IMG/VR virus record: IMGVR_UViG_3300022928_001147
Location: 1-64,000 of that record
Reading direction: 5' to 3' (one strand)
Length of the DNA stretch: 64,000 nt
From: a virus
Shown here piece by piece: positions 32,041-41,568 of this stretch. A program made the position numbers and the translations under genes. Position 1 is the first letter of the stretch; the number at the start of each line of letters is the position of its first letter. The notes below the pieces were generated by a model. The model was not told where the DNA came from and searched no databases. It saw only the letters and a list, made by a program, of their open reading frames with translations.

Positions 32041-33334
32041 TAAATAATCCTTTATATTCTGGAACAATATCCAAAATATTTTGGTTTCTTAAATTGTCTA
32101 ATTTAACTGTGTAATCAATAAAGTTTGACAATTTGTCGCTTTCGTCTTTCCCTTGCATGTAGTTACTTATACTATCAAGTATCTTGCAAGCACGTTTATT
32201 GGTAGCATCGTCAAAATTATCAAATGTTGTCTTACATTTTTCATAATGTGCAACTATGTCATCTTTAATATCCTGAGGCAATACTCTTACACTGCTGTAC
32301 CAAGGCTTGTGACACATATGATGTGACATAATTTTAATATTCTTTCCTGCTCCTATGCGTTTGAATTCTTGTTTGACTATCCAGTTAATAAATTCTGGAA
32401 TGTGATATACGTTTAAGTTTGTAACAGTACACGCTATCCAAGCATCTACATTAGGAAGAGTATCAACTATTTTTAAATTCTTTTCTATTGCACTCCATTT
32501 AGCAGGGTAACGTTGGTATTCTAATACTTTCCCCATACCGTCGATGCTTGCACCAATTTTTATTCTTTTAAACTTTTCCCATAACACTAATACCTTAGTA
32601 GGAATGTTAGTTAAATTAGTATTGTATTCTATAGTTATGCGATGAGCATTATTACTATCAATACACTTTTGTAAAAACTCATAATGGCGTTCTATCATTA
32701 GAGGTTCGCCACCTGCCATGTAAACATGTTCAATGTTTTTTATGTTCGATTCAATATGTTCCCAGAAAGTTGTACTATAGTGCCAATCATACGCATCTGT
32801 AACCCATCTGCCATTCTCATTTTTCTCAAGTGTAACCTTGCCATGTGTGTCATCCCATTTATTACCGTACATGTTAACCCAGTCTTTATACCAAGTATGG
32901 CTATCTTCAGGGCCGCACATTCGACAAGCTAAATTACATAAATTTCCAAAGCGTAAATCGTAATACACTAACGGATTTTTATCAATATTAATTTCTCCGT
33001 CTACTGTTGTCGAATCAATAATTGAATCAATTGATGTATTCCATATATCATTTTCGTACATCCGTCTACTTCTTAGTCCGCTCTCTTCTTCTTGTTGACA
33101 GCGTGTACAATCGGGGTGCCATTTGCCTTCAAGCATTGTCTTGCGAACGTCTTTAATCAATGCTGCATTGCGGGCTTCGTCTAAAGAATCTGAACCTGCG
33201 TTATAAGGAACGCCATTGTCTTTCTTTAATGTACCACGGCCGGGTGTAGAGTTCATTTGACAGCAGACTCTTACTGTTCCGTTATTTTGTACTGCTTGAA
33301 AGTTCCAAGGAATAGGACAAAATGTTTTAGGCAT
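32027..33334 (-). CDS. Radical SAM enzyme, twitch-type (paralogue 4 of 8)
   Basis: 435 residues. FCPIPWNFQ, VRVCCQMN, CTRCQQEEESG, core CNLACRMCGPEDSHTW, SAM motif YMAGGEPLM, and the tail LDNLRNQNILDIVPEYKGLF. The clear N-terminal CC...CxxC and the DxxRxxN tail tie it to the paralogue family. Its start overlaps the next paralogue by 8 bp, part of an unbroken run of five such genes to 38.2 kb. Confidence 0.87.
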   Translation of the reverse strand: MPKTFCPIPWNFQAVQNNGTVRVCCQMNSTPGRGTLKKDNGVPYNAGSDSLDEARNAALIKDVRKTMLEGKWHPDCTRCQQEEESGLRSRRMYENDIWNTSIDSIIDSTTVDGEINIDKNPLVYYDLRFGNLCNLACRMCGPEDSHTWYKDWVNMYGNKWDDTHGKVTLEKNENGRWVTDAYDWHYSTTFWEHIESNIKNIEHVYMAGGEPLMIERHYEFLQKCIDSNNAHRITIEYNTNLTNIPTKVLVLWEKFKRIKIGASIDGMGKVLEYQRYPAKWSAIEKNLKIVDTLPNVDAWIACTVTNLNVYHIPEFINWIVKQEFKRIGAGKNIKIMSHHMCHKPWYSSVRVLPQDIKDDIVAHYEKCKTTFDNFDDATNKRACKILDSISNYMQGKDESDKLSNFIDYTVKLDNLRNQNILDIVPEYKGLFNEFL

Positions 33335-34607
33335 TCCAATATTCCTTAAATTCAGGATAGTAATCTAATACATTTGTATTGTTATACGCATCTTGAACTT
33401 GCATATTGCGAATAAAAGAGTCCCAATCTTTATCATATAGGTCTTCTGCATTCATATAATTAATTAATTTTTTTCCTATCACAGGAATTCTACGCTGATA
33501 GTAGTCTATTAAAGAATGCTTTTGCGTATATTGCAGTGCAATTGTTTCTAAATTTTCAATAAACTCATTGTACTCTTGAGTAATTTGTTCTTTAAGTGCT
33601 TTAGGCAATATTCTCGGATTTAATGATGACGGATATTGCACTAAACTTGCATGTACTCTAACATTAAGTTGCATAAAGTATTTAAATACGTCAACAATTC
33701 TCGTCATATTTAATACACTGGTAGTACATGTTGCTTGCAAGAATACATTATCAAGTGTTTTGTTTATTTGTTTAATGTTTTCTTCAACTTTATCAATGTT
33801 TCCGTTAACTCGAATATACGGATATATGTCAGGTGTAGCATCAATACTAACTAACACTCCTACATTTTTAAATTTTTTCCATAACGGCAATACGTTATTA
33901 CCTTTATGTTCTAATGTCGATAAGTTGCTGTTGTAGTTTAATACAATATTTTCTGCATAGTCTTCTAAACCTTCTAAAAATTTATAATGTTTTTCATGAT
34001 ATAAAGGTTCGCCGCCTGTGATTAGAATTTCTTGTAAGTGAGGTGCTAATATTTCTATTTCATCAATAATGTCAGTATTCAATTTTACAGAAGGTTTATT
34101 AGAATCCTTAACTAATTCGGCCATTTCAGGAGACCTTGCTGCTGCTTTACTCCATAATGAACTGTATACTGGGCTGCAATGCCTACACATTAGATTGCAA
34201 GTATTATCAAACCGTATTTCAACACTTTTTAGTTGTTCAATTGAGTACGAAAAATCATCATTAATAGTACTTCTAACATAAGTTTCTAATTGCTTAGGCA
34301 CTACATCATTTTTTGATTCGTTAAATACAATTTGATCATTTTCAATTTTCCAAGATTGTAGGGTTTCCTGTCTTGTACTCATTACTCCGCTCGATTCTAA
34401 GTCCCAACAGCTTCTGCATCCTTCTGATTTAATACCCGAAAGTAATTCTTGTCTTAACTTTTTTGTTTCATCGTTATTGAAAATTTCAGTTAATGAAGAT
34501 GTTGTGCTGTTTCCAAGTGTAGTCTGGCCGCGCCAACATGCACACACTCTTCCTTCGTGTTTTAAATTTTGATGTACAAACGGCATTATACAAAACGTAT
34601 CACTCAT
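33327..34607 (-). CDS. Radical SAM enzyme, twitch-type (paralogue 5 of 8)
   Basis: 426 residues. FCIMPFVHQNLKHEG, VCACWRGQ (here the doublet CC is CxCW), CRSCWDLESSG, core CNLMCRHCSPVYSSLW and ITGGEPLYH. The change of the first doublet may alter the auxiliary cluster. Tail AYNNTNVLDYYPEFKEYW is the same kind as in the other copies but with DxxRxxN eroded. ATGA junction to the next gene. Confidence 0.85.
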   Translation of the reverse strand: MSDTFCIMPFVHQNLKHEGRVCACWRGQTTLGNSTTSSLTEIFNNDETKKLRQELLSGIKSEGCRSCWDLESSGVMSTRQETLQSWKIENDQIVFNESKNDVVPKQLETYVRSTINDDFSYSIEQLKSVEIRFDNTCNLMCRHCSPVYSSLWSKAAARSPEMAELVKDSNKPSVKLNTDIIDEIEILAPHLQEILITGGEPLYHEKHYKFLEGLEDYAENIVLNYNSNLSTLEHKGNNVLPLWKKFKNVGVLVSIDATPDIYPYIRVNGNIDKVEENIKQINKTLDNVFLQATCTTSVLNMTRIVDVFKYFMQLNVRVHASLVQYPSSLNPRILPKALKEQITQEYNEFIENLETIALQYTQKHSLIDYYQRRIPVIGKKLINYMNAEDLYDKDWDSFIRNMQVQDAYNNTNVLDYYPEFKEYWNA

Positions 34608-35878
34608 TTAATATTTCCTTTAATTTCATTGTACTTATATCCTAAATTTTTCTCTAAGTATTGATATAACTCAGGAATTTGTTTTTCTAAACTTTGAGAT
34701 CTTAATAAATCTACATCTTTGGTATATTTTATAAACACATCTGTTTCTTTATTTGAAGTACTACCATTTAAATATTGTATAATCTTGTTGTGATGTCTCC
34801 TAATAATCTTTTGTTCGTTGATAGGTCTATTGATACTATCTATATACGATTTAAACTTTTCAACTATTAAATGTTTAGCAGGTAATATATCTATCGCAAT
34901 GTAACTTGGTGAATATACCGTGTTCATAACAACTTTTCCCGGACCATCATTAATTGTAATTAATCCTTTATTTGAACGTTGATCTATCCAATATTCTAAT
35001 AACGTGGACATATTAAAAATATTATATGCGCAAAGTGTAGGTGTTAATATAACTGCAACATTATCATGATTACATTCAAAATCTAACCAACTATCAATGC
35101 TCGATTGTACATCTAGCCAATTTGAATTTTGTCTTACATAATCATTAACTTCACCAGTGCCGTCGATTGACATCCATATTTCTGCTTTTTTAAATTTAGC
35201 TAATGTAGACATTAATTTTTCTTTCGGAGACCAACTTGAGTTTGTAAAGATTTCAAGAGTAATTTGTTTATGGTGCCCGCCTTCTATTATAACATCTAAG
35301 AATTTTACAAAATCAGGGTGTAGCATAGGTTCGCCACCTGTAAATTTTATATGCACTGTGTTTTTAAAATCTTCAGGCTTCCAATTAAATCCTATATTAA
35401 ATCGTTGAGAATACAATTCTCTATCGGGATAGTGTTTTACTAATTCCTTATCATCTTCAAACCAAGATGTTGATAGTTGAGAATTGCAAGTACGGCATGC
35501 TAAATTACAATAATTACCAAATGTAACTTCAAGAAATTTTAATGAAATAGTGTCTTCGTTTACAGTAGAATCAACATTGTAATCATCATTATATCCTGTT
35601 CGCATACTTTGATTTGTAATTAAATCTTCTTTGTAGCATTTTGCACACCCTGACAATTTTTCTCCATTTAGCATAGCCTGTCGTAATTGTTCGAACGGCT
35701 GTGATGCTAAAATGTCGTCAACATTTTTAAAATCACTTAATTTTTTATTAGAAAAATCAATAAATTTATCTTCGCCTGTATCATGCATGAGAAATCGGCA
35801 ACACGGTTTAACTAATCCGTTTGGTTTTACTGAAAAATGCATCCACGGAAGTACACACAATGTATCCTTTTTAGACAT
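34604..35878 (-). CDS. Radical SAM enzyme, twitch-type (paralogue 6 of 8)
   Basis: 424 residues. LCVLPWMHFSVKPNG followed by KPCCRF, CAKCYKEDL, core CNLACRTCNSQLSTSW and KFTGGEPML. Tail VDLLRSQSLEKQIPELYQYL extended by about 15 residues. The position of the CC and core matches the other copies. Starts by an 8-bp overlap with the gene upstream (ATGTCTAA). Confidence 0.86.
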   Translation of the reverse strand: MSKKDTLCVLPWMHFSVKPNGLVKPCCRFLMHDTGEDKFIDFSNKKLSDFKNVDDILASQPFEQLRQAMLNGEKLSGCAKCYKEDLITNQSMRTGYNDDYNVDSTVNEDTISLKFLEVTFGNYCNLACRTCNSQLSTSWFEDDKELVKHYPDRELYSQRFNIGFNWKPEDFKNTVHIKFTGGEPMLHPDFVKFLDVIIEGGHHKQITLEIFTNSSWSPKEKLMSTLAKFKKAEIWMSIDGTGEVNDYVRQNSNWLDVQSSIDSWLDFECNHDNVAVILTPTLCAYNIFNMSTLLEYWIDQRSNKGLITINDGPGKVVMNTVYSPSYIAIDILPAKHLIVEKFKSYIDSINRPINEQKIIRRHHNKIIQYLNGSTSNKETDVFIKYTKDVDLLRSQSLEKQIPELYQYLEKNLGYKYNEIKGNIK

Positions 35879-37013
35879 AATCTTTAAACCTCTCGTCGAT
35901 ATCTACTAAGTTAGTTTGGCGGACAGCATCTAAACTGTTATTAAATTCTTTAAATGCATTATACGCTTCCTCACTGTAGCTAACAGAATTAAGAAGCGAC
36001 ATAATATCATTTACATCATAATTATTATTATTTCCCCAAGCAGTTATATCAGCTTTTGCTTGCTCAAGATGTGCAGGAAGTACTGCACTTACTTCTGAAG
36101 TATAAGATTCACTTAGATCAAACATGGTACCAAAACTGTATCCGTTATCTTGTAATTCTTTAAACCAAGCCAACAAGTCAGTTATATGAAATATATTATA
36201 TGGCATTAATACAATGTTAAAACCGTAATGTTTTGCCATGTCCTTTTTAAATATTTCTTCAATAGTTTTCTTTGTTTTGCTCCAATTTGCATTTGTTCTA
36301 ACATATTCATAAGCTGCGCCAACAGCATCAATACTAAAGACTACATGGATGTCATCAAATTGTTCCATTATCTTTCTAAATTTAGAATTAAGATTTGTAC
36401 CATTAGTAGTAAAGCGCAATGATGGCAATTCAGTATAATTTTCTAAAATTGCCTCAAGAAATTCTACAACTAACGGATCAATAGTAGGTTCTCCACCTAA
36501 TATTTTAATCTGTTTTAATTGTATAGAACTTGTAAAATTTTTAAACTCGTCAAAGTTTTTTACAATTTTCTCCGGAGCAGTAAACCATTTTTGTAAATGA
36601 GCGTGTTGTTGAAATTCAGTAGTTATTTGACTACTTGCATTAGGCACACACATTCTGCATTTTAAGTTACAATGATTGCTGGGACGGTAGTCTAAAAACA
36701 TTGGGCCCTTTGTTGTATTACCAAATTCAATATCAAGCTCTACATCAACTTTGCTGAAATGTTTATCCCATATCCATGTTTCGTCTTTAAGATTTTTTTC
36801 TACCTTATTTTTACAAAACTTACACTTATCAGGCCACTGCTGTGCAAGAAGTTGTTTGCGCATATCTTGCATCTCGTCACTTACCCAGTACTCATCAGGA
36901 GTAAGTGTTTTATACTTTTCTTTTTTAGCTACACAACAGGGTGCATACTCATTATAGCCTGTCGAATACATTCCAATAAACGGAGCGTAGCATAGTGGCT
37001 TATCTTGGATCAT
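35871..37013 (-). CDS. Radical SAM enzyme, twitch-type (paralogue 7 of 8)
   Basis: 380 residues. Begins LCYAPFIGMYSTGYNEYAPCC, CKFCKNKVEK, core CNLKCRMCVPNASSQI, and KILGGEPTIDP. C-terminal LDAVRQTNLVDIDERFKDYV is the best match to the mini-ORF tail at 30.5 kb. Overlaps the next gene by 14 bp. Confidence 0.86.
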   Translation of the reverse strand: MIQDKPLCYAPFIGMYSTGYNEYAPCCVAKKEKYKTLTPDEYWVSDEMQDMRKQLLAQQWPDKCKFCKNKVEKNLKDETWIWDKHFSKVDVELDIEFGNTTKGPMFLDYRPSNHCNLKCRMCVPNASSQITTEFQQHAHLQKWFTAPEKIVKNFDEFKNFTSSIQLKQIKILGGEPTIDPLVVEFLEAILENYTELPSLRFTTNGTNLNSKFRKIMEQFDDIHVVFSIDAVGAAYEYVRTNANWSKTKKTIEEIFKKDMAKHYGFNIVLMPYNIFHITDLLAWFKELQDNGYSFGTMFDLSESYTSEVSAVLPAHLEQAKADITAWGNNNNYDVNDIMSLLNSVSYSEEAYNAFKEFNNSLDAVRQTNLVDIDERFKDYV

Positions 37014-38187
37014 ACTTGTCGAGTCCCATTTCTTGGAAACTATACTTCCAGTCTATTTTTCTTACAGCATCTAAGTCATCTAAATATTGCATTAATGTTG
37101 TACCGTGCTCTTCCCACAAATCTTTTTCCATCATATGATTAATATAAAAAGGAAAATCTTCGCGGTCTCGCTCTTTAAAGTCATAATTATTAATCTTGTT
37201 TAGTATAACATCTTTTATGTCTTTGGGCAAGTTCTGTGCGCTCATATGTATAGGCCATTCTACATGATTACAGAATAAAAACTTGATATTTGGAAATTCT
37301 TTTCGAATTATGTCATAAGTTTCTACAAGATAGAACATACTTACATTAGAACAAGTCCATTGTACACCTACATCGAAGTTAGGTTTTCCTTTAATAAACT
37401 TATCTATTAATCGTAGCTGTTCAACATACACATCCCACTTAATTGGAAATCTAAAATATTCGCCTGCTCGCTCTAGTGCATCAACGCTTAAACGTAATAC
37501 TACTGATTTAAACTTGCTCAACTGTTCCAATCTGTCTTCTGTAATTAATGTACCATTACTAACATATGCTAAATTTACATCTTTAGCATATTCTGTTTCA
37601 GATAAATCTTTTAAAAATTCATTATGTCGTTTATTAGCAAAACTTTCGCCGCCAAGAAAATTATAGCGTTTTGTTTGATGCCATGTATTCCGTAAATGGT
37701 TCCAAAAGCCGTGTTCTTGTTCGATCCATTTATTGTTAATTTGATAATTTTCAGTGTTAGGATACTTGTCTAATAGCGCCTTGTCTTCTTGCCACTTGCT
37801 GCTTGCTCCTGTGCCACAGTGGATACATTTTAGATTACAAATCATACCAGTACGAACATCGATGTGAGGTGGCTCATATGGCACGCTTCCGTCATCTGCT
37901 GTTTGATCTATAAGATGCTTATATTGATCATACCAAAATCCGTTTTCATCCATACGTTTACTAATGCCATCAAGACTTTCTACGTACTTACATCGCTTAC
38001 AATTTTCAGGCCATTCGCCGTTTAAGAAATCTTTTCTAATTTCTTTAAAATATTCGCTGTTCCATTCAGTTGATATGTCACTGTCTTTAAGTTTTGTTGG
38101 AGTTTTTACGCCGCTGTAACCACATACTCGAGGTCGACCAAACGTATTAGTACTAAAATTTATCCAGGGAAGTATGCATGGTTTCAT
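37000..38187 (-). CDS. Radical SAM enzyme, twitch-type (paralogue 8 of 8)
   Basis: 395 residues. N-terminal CILPWINFSTNTFGRPRVCG has one Cys where the others have CC, then CKRCKYVESLDG, core CNLKCIHCGTGASSKW, and NFLGGESFANK. Tail LDAVRKIDWKYSFQE. First gene of the five-gene run. A TATAAATA octamer lies 5 bases before its ATG. Confidence 0.86.
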   Translation of the reverse strand: MKPCILPWINFSTNTFGRPRVCGYSGVKTPTKLKDSDISTEWNSEYFKEIRKDFLNGEWPENCKRCKYVESLDGISKRMDENGFWYDQYKHLIDQTADDGSVPYEPPHIDVRTGMICNLKCIHCGTGASSKWQEDKALLDKYPNTENYQINNKWIEQEHGFWNHLRNTWHQTKRYNFLGGESFANKRHNEFLKDLSETEYAKDVNLAYVSNGTLITEDRLEQLSKFKSVVLRLSVDALERAGEYFRFPIKWDVYVEQLRLIDKFIKGKPNFDVGVQWTCSNVSMFYLVETYDIIRKEFPNIKFLFCNHVEWPIHMSAQNLPKDIKDVILNKINNYDFKERDREDFPFYINHMMEKDLWEEHGTTLMQYLDDLDAVRKIDWKYSFQEMGLDKYDPR

Positions 38188-38192
38188 AATGA

Positions 38193-38200
38193 TATTTATA
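38193..38200 (-). promoter_or_regulatory. Perfect late octamer TATAAATA just before the radical SAM run
   Basis: Exact T4 late octamer on the minus strand, only 5 bases before the ATG at 38187. T4 late start sites lie about 6 bases after the octamer, so the mRNA would begin at or near the ATG (leaderless) or the match is fortuitous. Confidence 0.4.
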
Positions 38201-39081
38201 TGCGTAGTTTATATATAAGTAGTATTATGAGAGACAGTGTAAACAGAGAATATACCGCAGAATGGTTGCAACATGAGCGACCGCAACCAATGTATGATAG
38301 TGATATCAATAAATTTTATGATAATTTTTATCAAAATAATCCAGTACACACTCAAGACTTAGACAATATTTTTAAGTCTAAATTTACGCAATGGATTAGT
38401 GATCACAAATTTAGTAAATTTGAAGGTCTAGATGCGTTTCCTAGACTAGATATTATAAATGGCTGTACACAATTCATTGACGATCTATATCAGCGATGCG
38501 GAACATTACAAATATTCGAAAACGATTACAAATATCACTGGCGATTAAATCCTAATATAGTATATACTACTATTGAGACATTAGATCCGTCTAAAGAATT
38601 GCTTATTTCAATGCCGTTTCCGTATTACGGAGACGAACACCCTGACATGCAAGCAATATTAAATGAATGCCAGCGACTGCATATTCCTGTACACATCGAC
38701 GGTGCATGGATAAGTTGTATCCGCGACATTCATTTTAATTTTGATCATCCGGCTATTAAAACTGTAGGTATTAGTTTGAGTAAAGGTGGCATGGGCGGCA
38801 ATCGTATAGGTGTAAGATATGCTAGAAACACGCCCGAAGGTGCTGTAACTATCATGAATGACTTTAATATGAACAGTCAGGCACTTGTTAGCATGGGAAT
38901 TAAGTTTATCGACGAGATAGGTCCTGAATACTTCTGGAGAAAGTATGAATTAGAGTATAAACAAATATTAGTTGACTTCAATCTAGAAGGTACAAAAGCA
39001 ATACACTTAGCTAAATCTAAAGACGGAAAGCCAATTGGTGTTAGACCGTTGTTACGAGCATTAAAAACTAAAAAATTATAG
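38200..39081 (+). CDS. PLP-dependent aminotransferase-like protein (fold type I)
   Basis: 293 residues. Readable PLP residues: D167 in HIPVHIDGAW (pyridine N contact) and K195 in GISLSKGGMGGNRIGVRY (Schiff-base Lys). NGCTQFIDDLY near residue 88 is the usual phosphate-helix start. It is short for a class I/II aminotransferase (about 390), missing most of the C-terminal domain, so it may be a dedicated cluster enzyme or defective. Start ATG 38200 or 38227. Tail-to-tail with the next gene (6 bp overlap). Confidence 0.65.
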   Translation: MRSLYISSIMRDSVNREYTAEWLQHERPQPMYDSDINKFYDNFYQNNPVHTQDLDNIFKSKFTQWISDHKFSKFEGLDAFPRLDIINGCTQFIDDLYQRCGTLQIFENDYKYHWRLNPNIVYTTIETLDPSKELLISMPFPYYGDEHPDMQAILNECQRLHIPVHIDGAWISCIRDIHFNFDHPAIKTVGISLSKGGMGGNRIGVRYARNTPEGAVTIMNDFNMNSQALVSMGIKFIDEIGPEYFWRKYELEYKQILVDFNLEGTKAIHLAKSKDGKPIGVRPLLRALKTKKL

Positions 39082-40113
39082 TTTCTCTACGGTGTGGTTT
39101 CCTATCGAAATACTATTTTTTGTGCAAGTCTGTGAACAACGTAGTAATCTATCTTTGCATCCCGTACCGTGTATTTCTGTTTGCCAGCTATCATACAAAT
39201 CTTCAGTATAAAATTTAGAATTTAAAATATCGCTAAATGTATAATAGTGTACATTATTCCAATTCTTACCGTAGTTACCTTCAAACCGTTGCTTAGTTTC
39301 ATCTAATGTTCCTAAATGTATCCAACTCGAATTATGTAAAAAACAGCACGGCCAGACGTTGCCGTTAAATCCAATAAAGTACATTGCAGATTCTCGAGAA
39401 AAACATTCTATCTTATTACCTGCACTTTTTTGTTCGGCTTTCACTATTAGTCGTTGCCAAGTTGGTTTCCATTCTGGACGTACAAAACCGTTATCAATTT
39501 CTATTGCACTTACTGACTGTGCCCTATCATGTCTATATTTAAATGACCTAAAATTCATTTCTGCTGCTAATTCTTTTGCTTCTTCGATTTGATGTGCATT
39601 CCAATCGAATACAATATATTGCCACGCTGCATTGCCTCCTGCTGCTATAAAAGCAGCAGCATTTTCCATAATTTTGTTCCAGTTAGATCCCCGACGGTAT
39701 AAATGGTTAGTGTCAGACAATCCGTCTATATTAAATTTTACTTTAGAATGTGGTATATCTTTAGTTAGTTTTGCAACTTCTTTCCAAAATTCAGGAGTAC
39801 GCAAACTTCCATTAGTATGTACATCTGCAGGTATTTCTTTTTTTCGTAAAAATTTTAACATATCTAAGAACTGAGGATGCATAGCAGGATCATCTATTGT
39901 TCCACAAAATTCTATTATTTCTAATTCATTACATACAGGGTCTTCAATTATGTCTTTAAACTTTTCTAAAGTCAAGAATTCGTTTTTAGGAATAAGAGGA
40001 TTACCTTTCATGCTGTACGTTTGTTCGTCAGTTCTTGAACAGCCTGTACAGTTTAAATTACAGTTAGAACTAATTTCAAACTGCAATACTTTTGGTTTTC
40101 TTACATAATGCAT
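39076..40113 (-). CDS. Radical SAM/SPASM enzyme
   Basis: 345 residues. Core CNLNCTGCSRTDEQ near residue 18, EFCGTIDDPAMHP in the SAM-binding place, VKFNIDGL and HLYRRGSNW. C-terminal SPASM: IECFSRE, VWPCCFLHN, GCKDRLLRCSQTC. No N-terminal CC motif, so it belongs to a different family from the twitch paralogues. Adjoins a sister gene by a TAATG overlap. Likely acts on a peptide or carbohydrate. Confidence 0.87.
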   Translation of the reverse strand: MHYVRKPKVLQFEISSNCNLNCTGCSRTDEQTYSMKGNPLIPKNEFLTLEKFKDIIEDPVCNELEIIEFCGTIDDPAMHPQFLDMLKFLRKKEIPADVHTNGSLRTPEFWKEVAKLTKDIPHSKVKFNIDGLSDTNHLYRRGSNWNKIMENAAAFIAAGGNAAWQYIVFDWNAHQIEEAKELAAEMNFRSFKYRHDRAQSVSAIEIDNGFVRPEWKPTWQRLIVKAEQKSAGNKIECFSRESAMYFIGFNGNVWPCCFLHNSSWIHLGTLDETKQRFEGNYGKNWNNVHYYTFSDILNSKFYTEDLYDSWQTEIHGTGCKDRLLRCSQTCTKNSISIGNHTVEKL

Positions 40114-41177
40114 TATTTAAATTGCTCCGCAAACGGATCAAACTCAGCGCCGCATTTCATAGCACAGACTTTTAGTTTGCCATCACTGCAACTTGGTTTA
40201 TTCCAACTGTCTTGTATCCTATCAAACACACCTGTAGCAAATACTTGTTCAAGACCGTTACGTGCATCGAGTGCTTCTTTGTCAATAAAGTTCCAAATCT
40301 GTTCTACTTTAGGATCCTTATGCCACCATTTGTACATGCGGCCAGCAGTCCAACAACATGGCATTGCAAGTCCTTCTGCTGTGATAAACAAACTGTTGTC
40401 TTTTTTAACTTTACAAATGACAGGAGCAGCATCATAATATGCATCCATGCTGCCGTATTTGTTAATAATTACGTCTTGTTTTTTTAATGCAGCATTTTGA
40501 TATTTTTCATCAGGTTTTTTAAGTTCAGCTGTATCATTACCTTTACGATCTTTAGCTTGATGATTATCTTTAGGATCAACTTTAGATGTTACAAAGCGAC
40601 CTGTTTTCTTTTTTATAAACTTTTCGCAGCCCCATTCAGTAGCAAGGGCTTCTGCTTCTTCTACTTGATGCTGATTGTGTTCAAATATTAAAAAGTCCCA
40701 ACGTGCTCTACCGCCAGCATCGATAAACGCTCGCATATTGCGTTCTACGTTGTCCCAATTAACACCTTGGCGATAGATGTGATTAGTATCCCTGAGGCCG
40801 TCAACGCTGAAAATAACAGCACCCATTCTACCAAAAGTAGCAGCCAATTCTCTCCACCATGTTTCATTTTTTGCTCCTGCATTTGTATTCATCGAGAGCC
40901 ACATGTTAGGATTGTGTTCTCTAAAATATTTGAATATTTCAAGCGTATCACGAGCAACAATAGGATCACCTAAGTTACCGCACATATACATAGTATTAAG
41001 TTGTTGTATAAACTCAGGAAGAAATATCTTTTTACAATCTTCTAGTGTAAGTTCATCTAAATTAATATGTGGATTTAATCCTTCTCCGTTCATATTACGA
41101 TCGCACATAGGACAACTAGCCTGACAATTTTGTGTAACTTCTAAGTGAATTGATCTTATGTCTTCGTAGTTATACAT
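40113..41177 (-). CDS. Radical SAM/SPASM enzyme
   Basis: 354 residues. Core CQASCPMCDRNMNGEG, CGNLGDPIVARD, IFSVDGLRDTNHIYRQ, and SPASM-like C-terminus VICKVKKD, AMPCCWTAG, KPSCSDGKLKVCAMKCGAEF. Sister of the next gene, from duplication. Late-type promoter 37 bases upstream of the ATG. Confidence 0.87.
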   Translation of the reverse strand: MYNYEDIRSIHLEVTQNCQASCPMCDRNMNGEGLNPHINLDELTLEDCKKIFLPEFIQQLNTMYMCGNLGDPIVARDTLEIFKYFREHNPNMWLSMNTNAGAKNETWWRELAATFGRMGAVIFSVDGLRDTNHIYRQGVNWDNVERNMRAFIDAGGRARWDFLIFEHNQHQVEEAEALATEWGCEKFIKKKTGRFVTSKVDPKDNHQAKDRKGNDTAELKKPDEKYQNAALKKQDVIINKYGSMDAYYDAAPVICKVKKDNSLFITAEGLAMPCCWTAGRMYKWWHKDPKVEQIWNFIDKEALDARNGLEQVFATGVFDRIQDSWNKPSCSDGKLKVCAMKCGAEFDPFAEQFK

Positions 41178-41207
41178 TCAGAACCTTCGTATTAAATAAT
41201 ATGCGCA

Positions 41208-41221
41208 CATAAATATTTATA
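41208..41221. promoter_or_regulatory. Overlapping divergent T4-type late promoters
   Basis: Plus strand CATAAATA (41208-41215) and minus strand TATAAATA (41221-41214) share bases in the palindromic core ATAAATATTTAT. They lie 33 bases before the plus-strand ATG at 41248 and 37 before the minus-strand ATG at 41177. Both flanking operons should be late and probably compete. Confidence 0.6.
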
Positions 41222-41247
41222 GAAAACAAGTAGGATTTCAATTCATT

Positions 41248-41568
41248 ATGAATATATACACAATTTATGCTGACATAGTCGAAGGTAGTGATCCGAAGAC
41301 TTTTGTGTTGAACATGAAAACGTTTTTAGATGCATTGCCTACTCTACAAGCATACAGAATTACTAGAATGAAACTAGGGTTCCGTAGTATGGACTTACCT
41401 GAATTTAGAATTGATATGGAATTTTTAAATATGCAGGATCTAGACGATGCAATGACACATGTAATACGCAACGACAATGACATAGAAACCCATCATGTAG
41501 CATTTAACAGTATGGTAGATATGGAAACTATTCAACATTTTTTATATAGGGATTATCCAGATGAGTAA
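41248..41568 (+). CDS. DUF6614-like small protein
   Basis: 106 residues of alternating strands and helices: IYTIYADIVEG, YRITRMKLGFRSMDLPEFRI, and VAFNSMVDMETIQHFLYRDYPD. This resembles the DUF6614 family (dimeric alpha-beta barrel-like) by memory. It overlaps the amidinotransferase start by 8 bp, so the two act together. Catalytic residues not evident. Confidence 0.65.
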   Translation: MNIYTIYADIVEGSDPKTFVLNMKTFLDALPTLQAYRITRMKLGFRSMDLPEFRIDMEFLNMQDLDDAMTHVIRNDNDIETHHVAFNSMVDMETIQHFLYRDYPDE

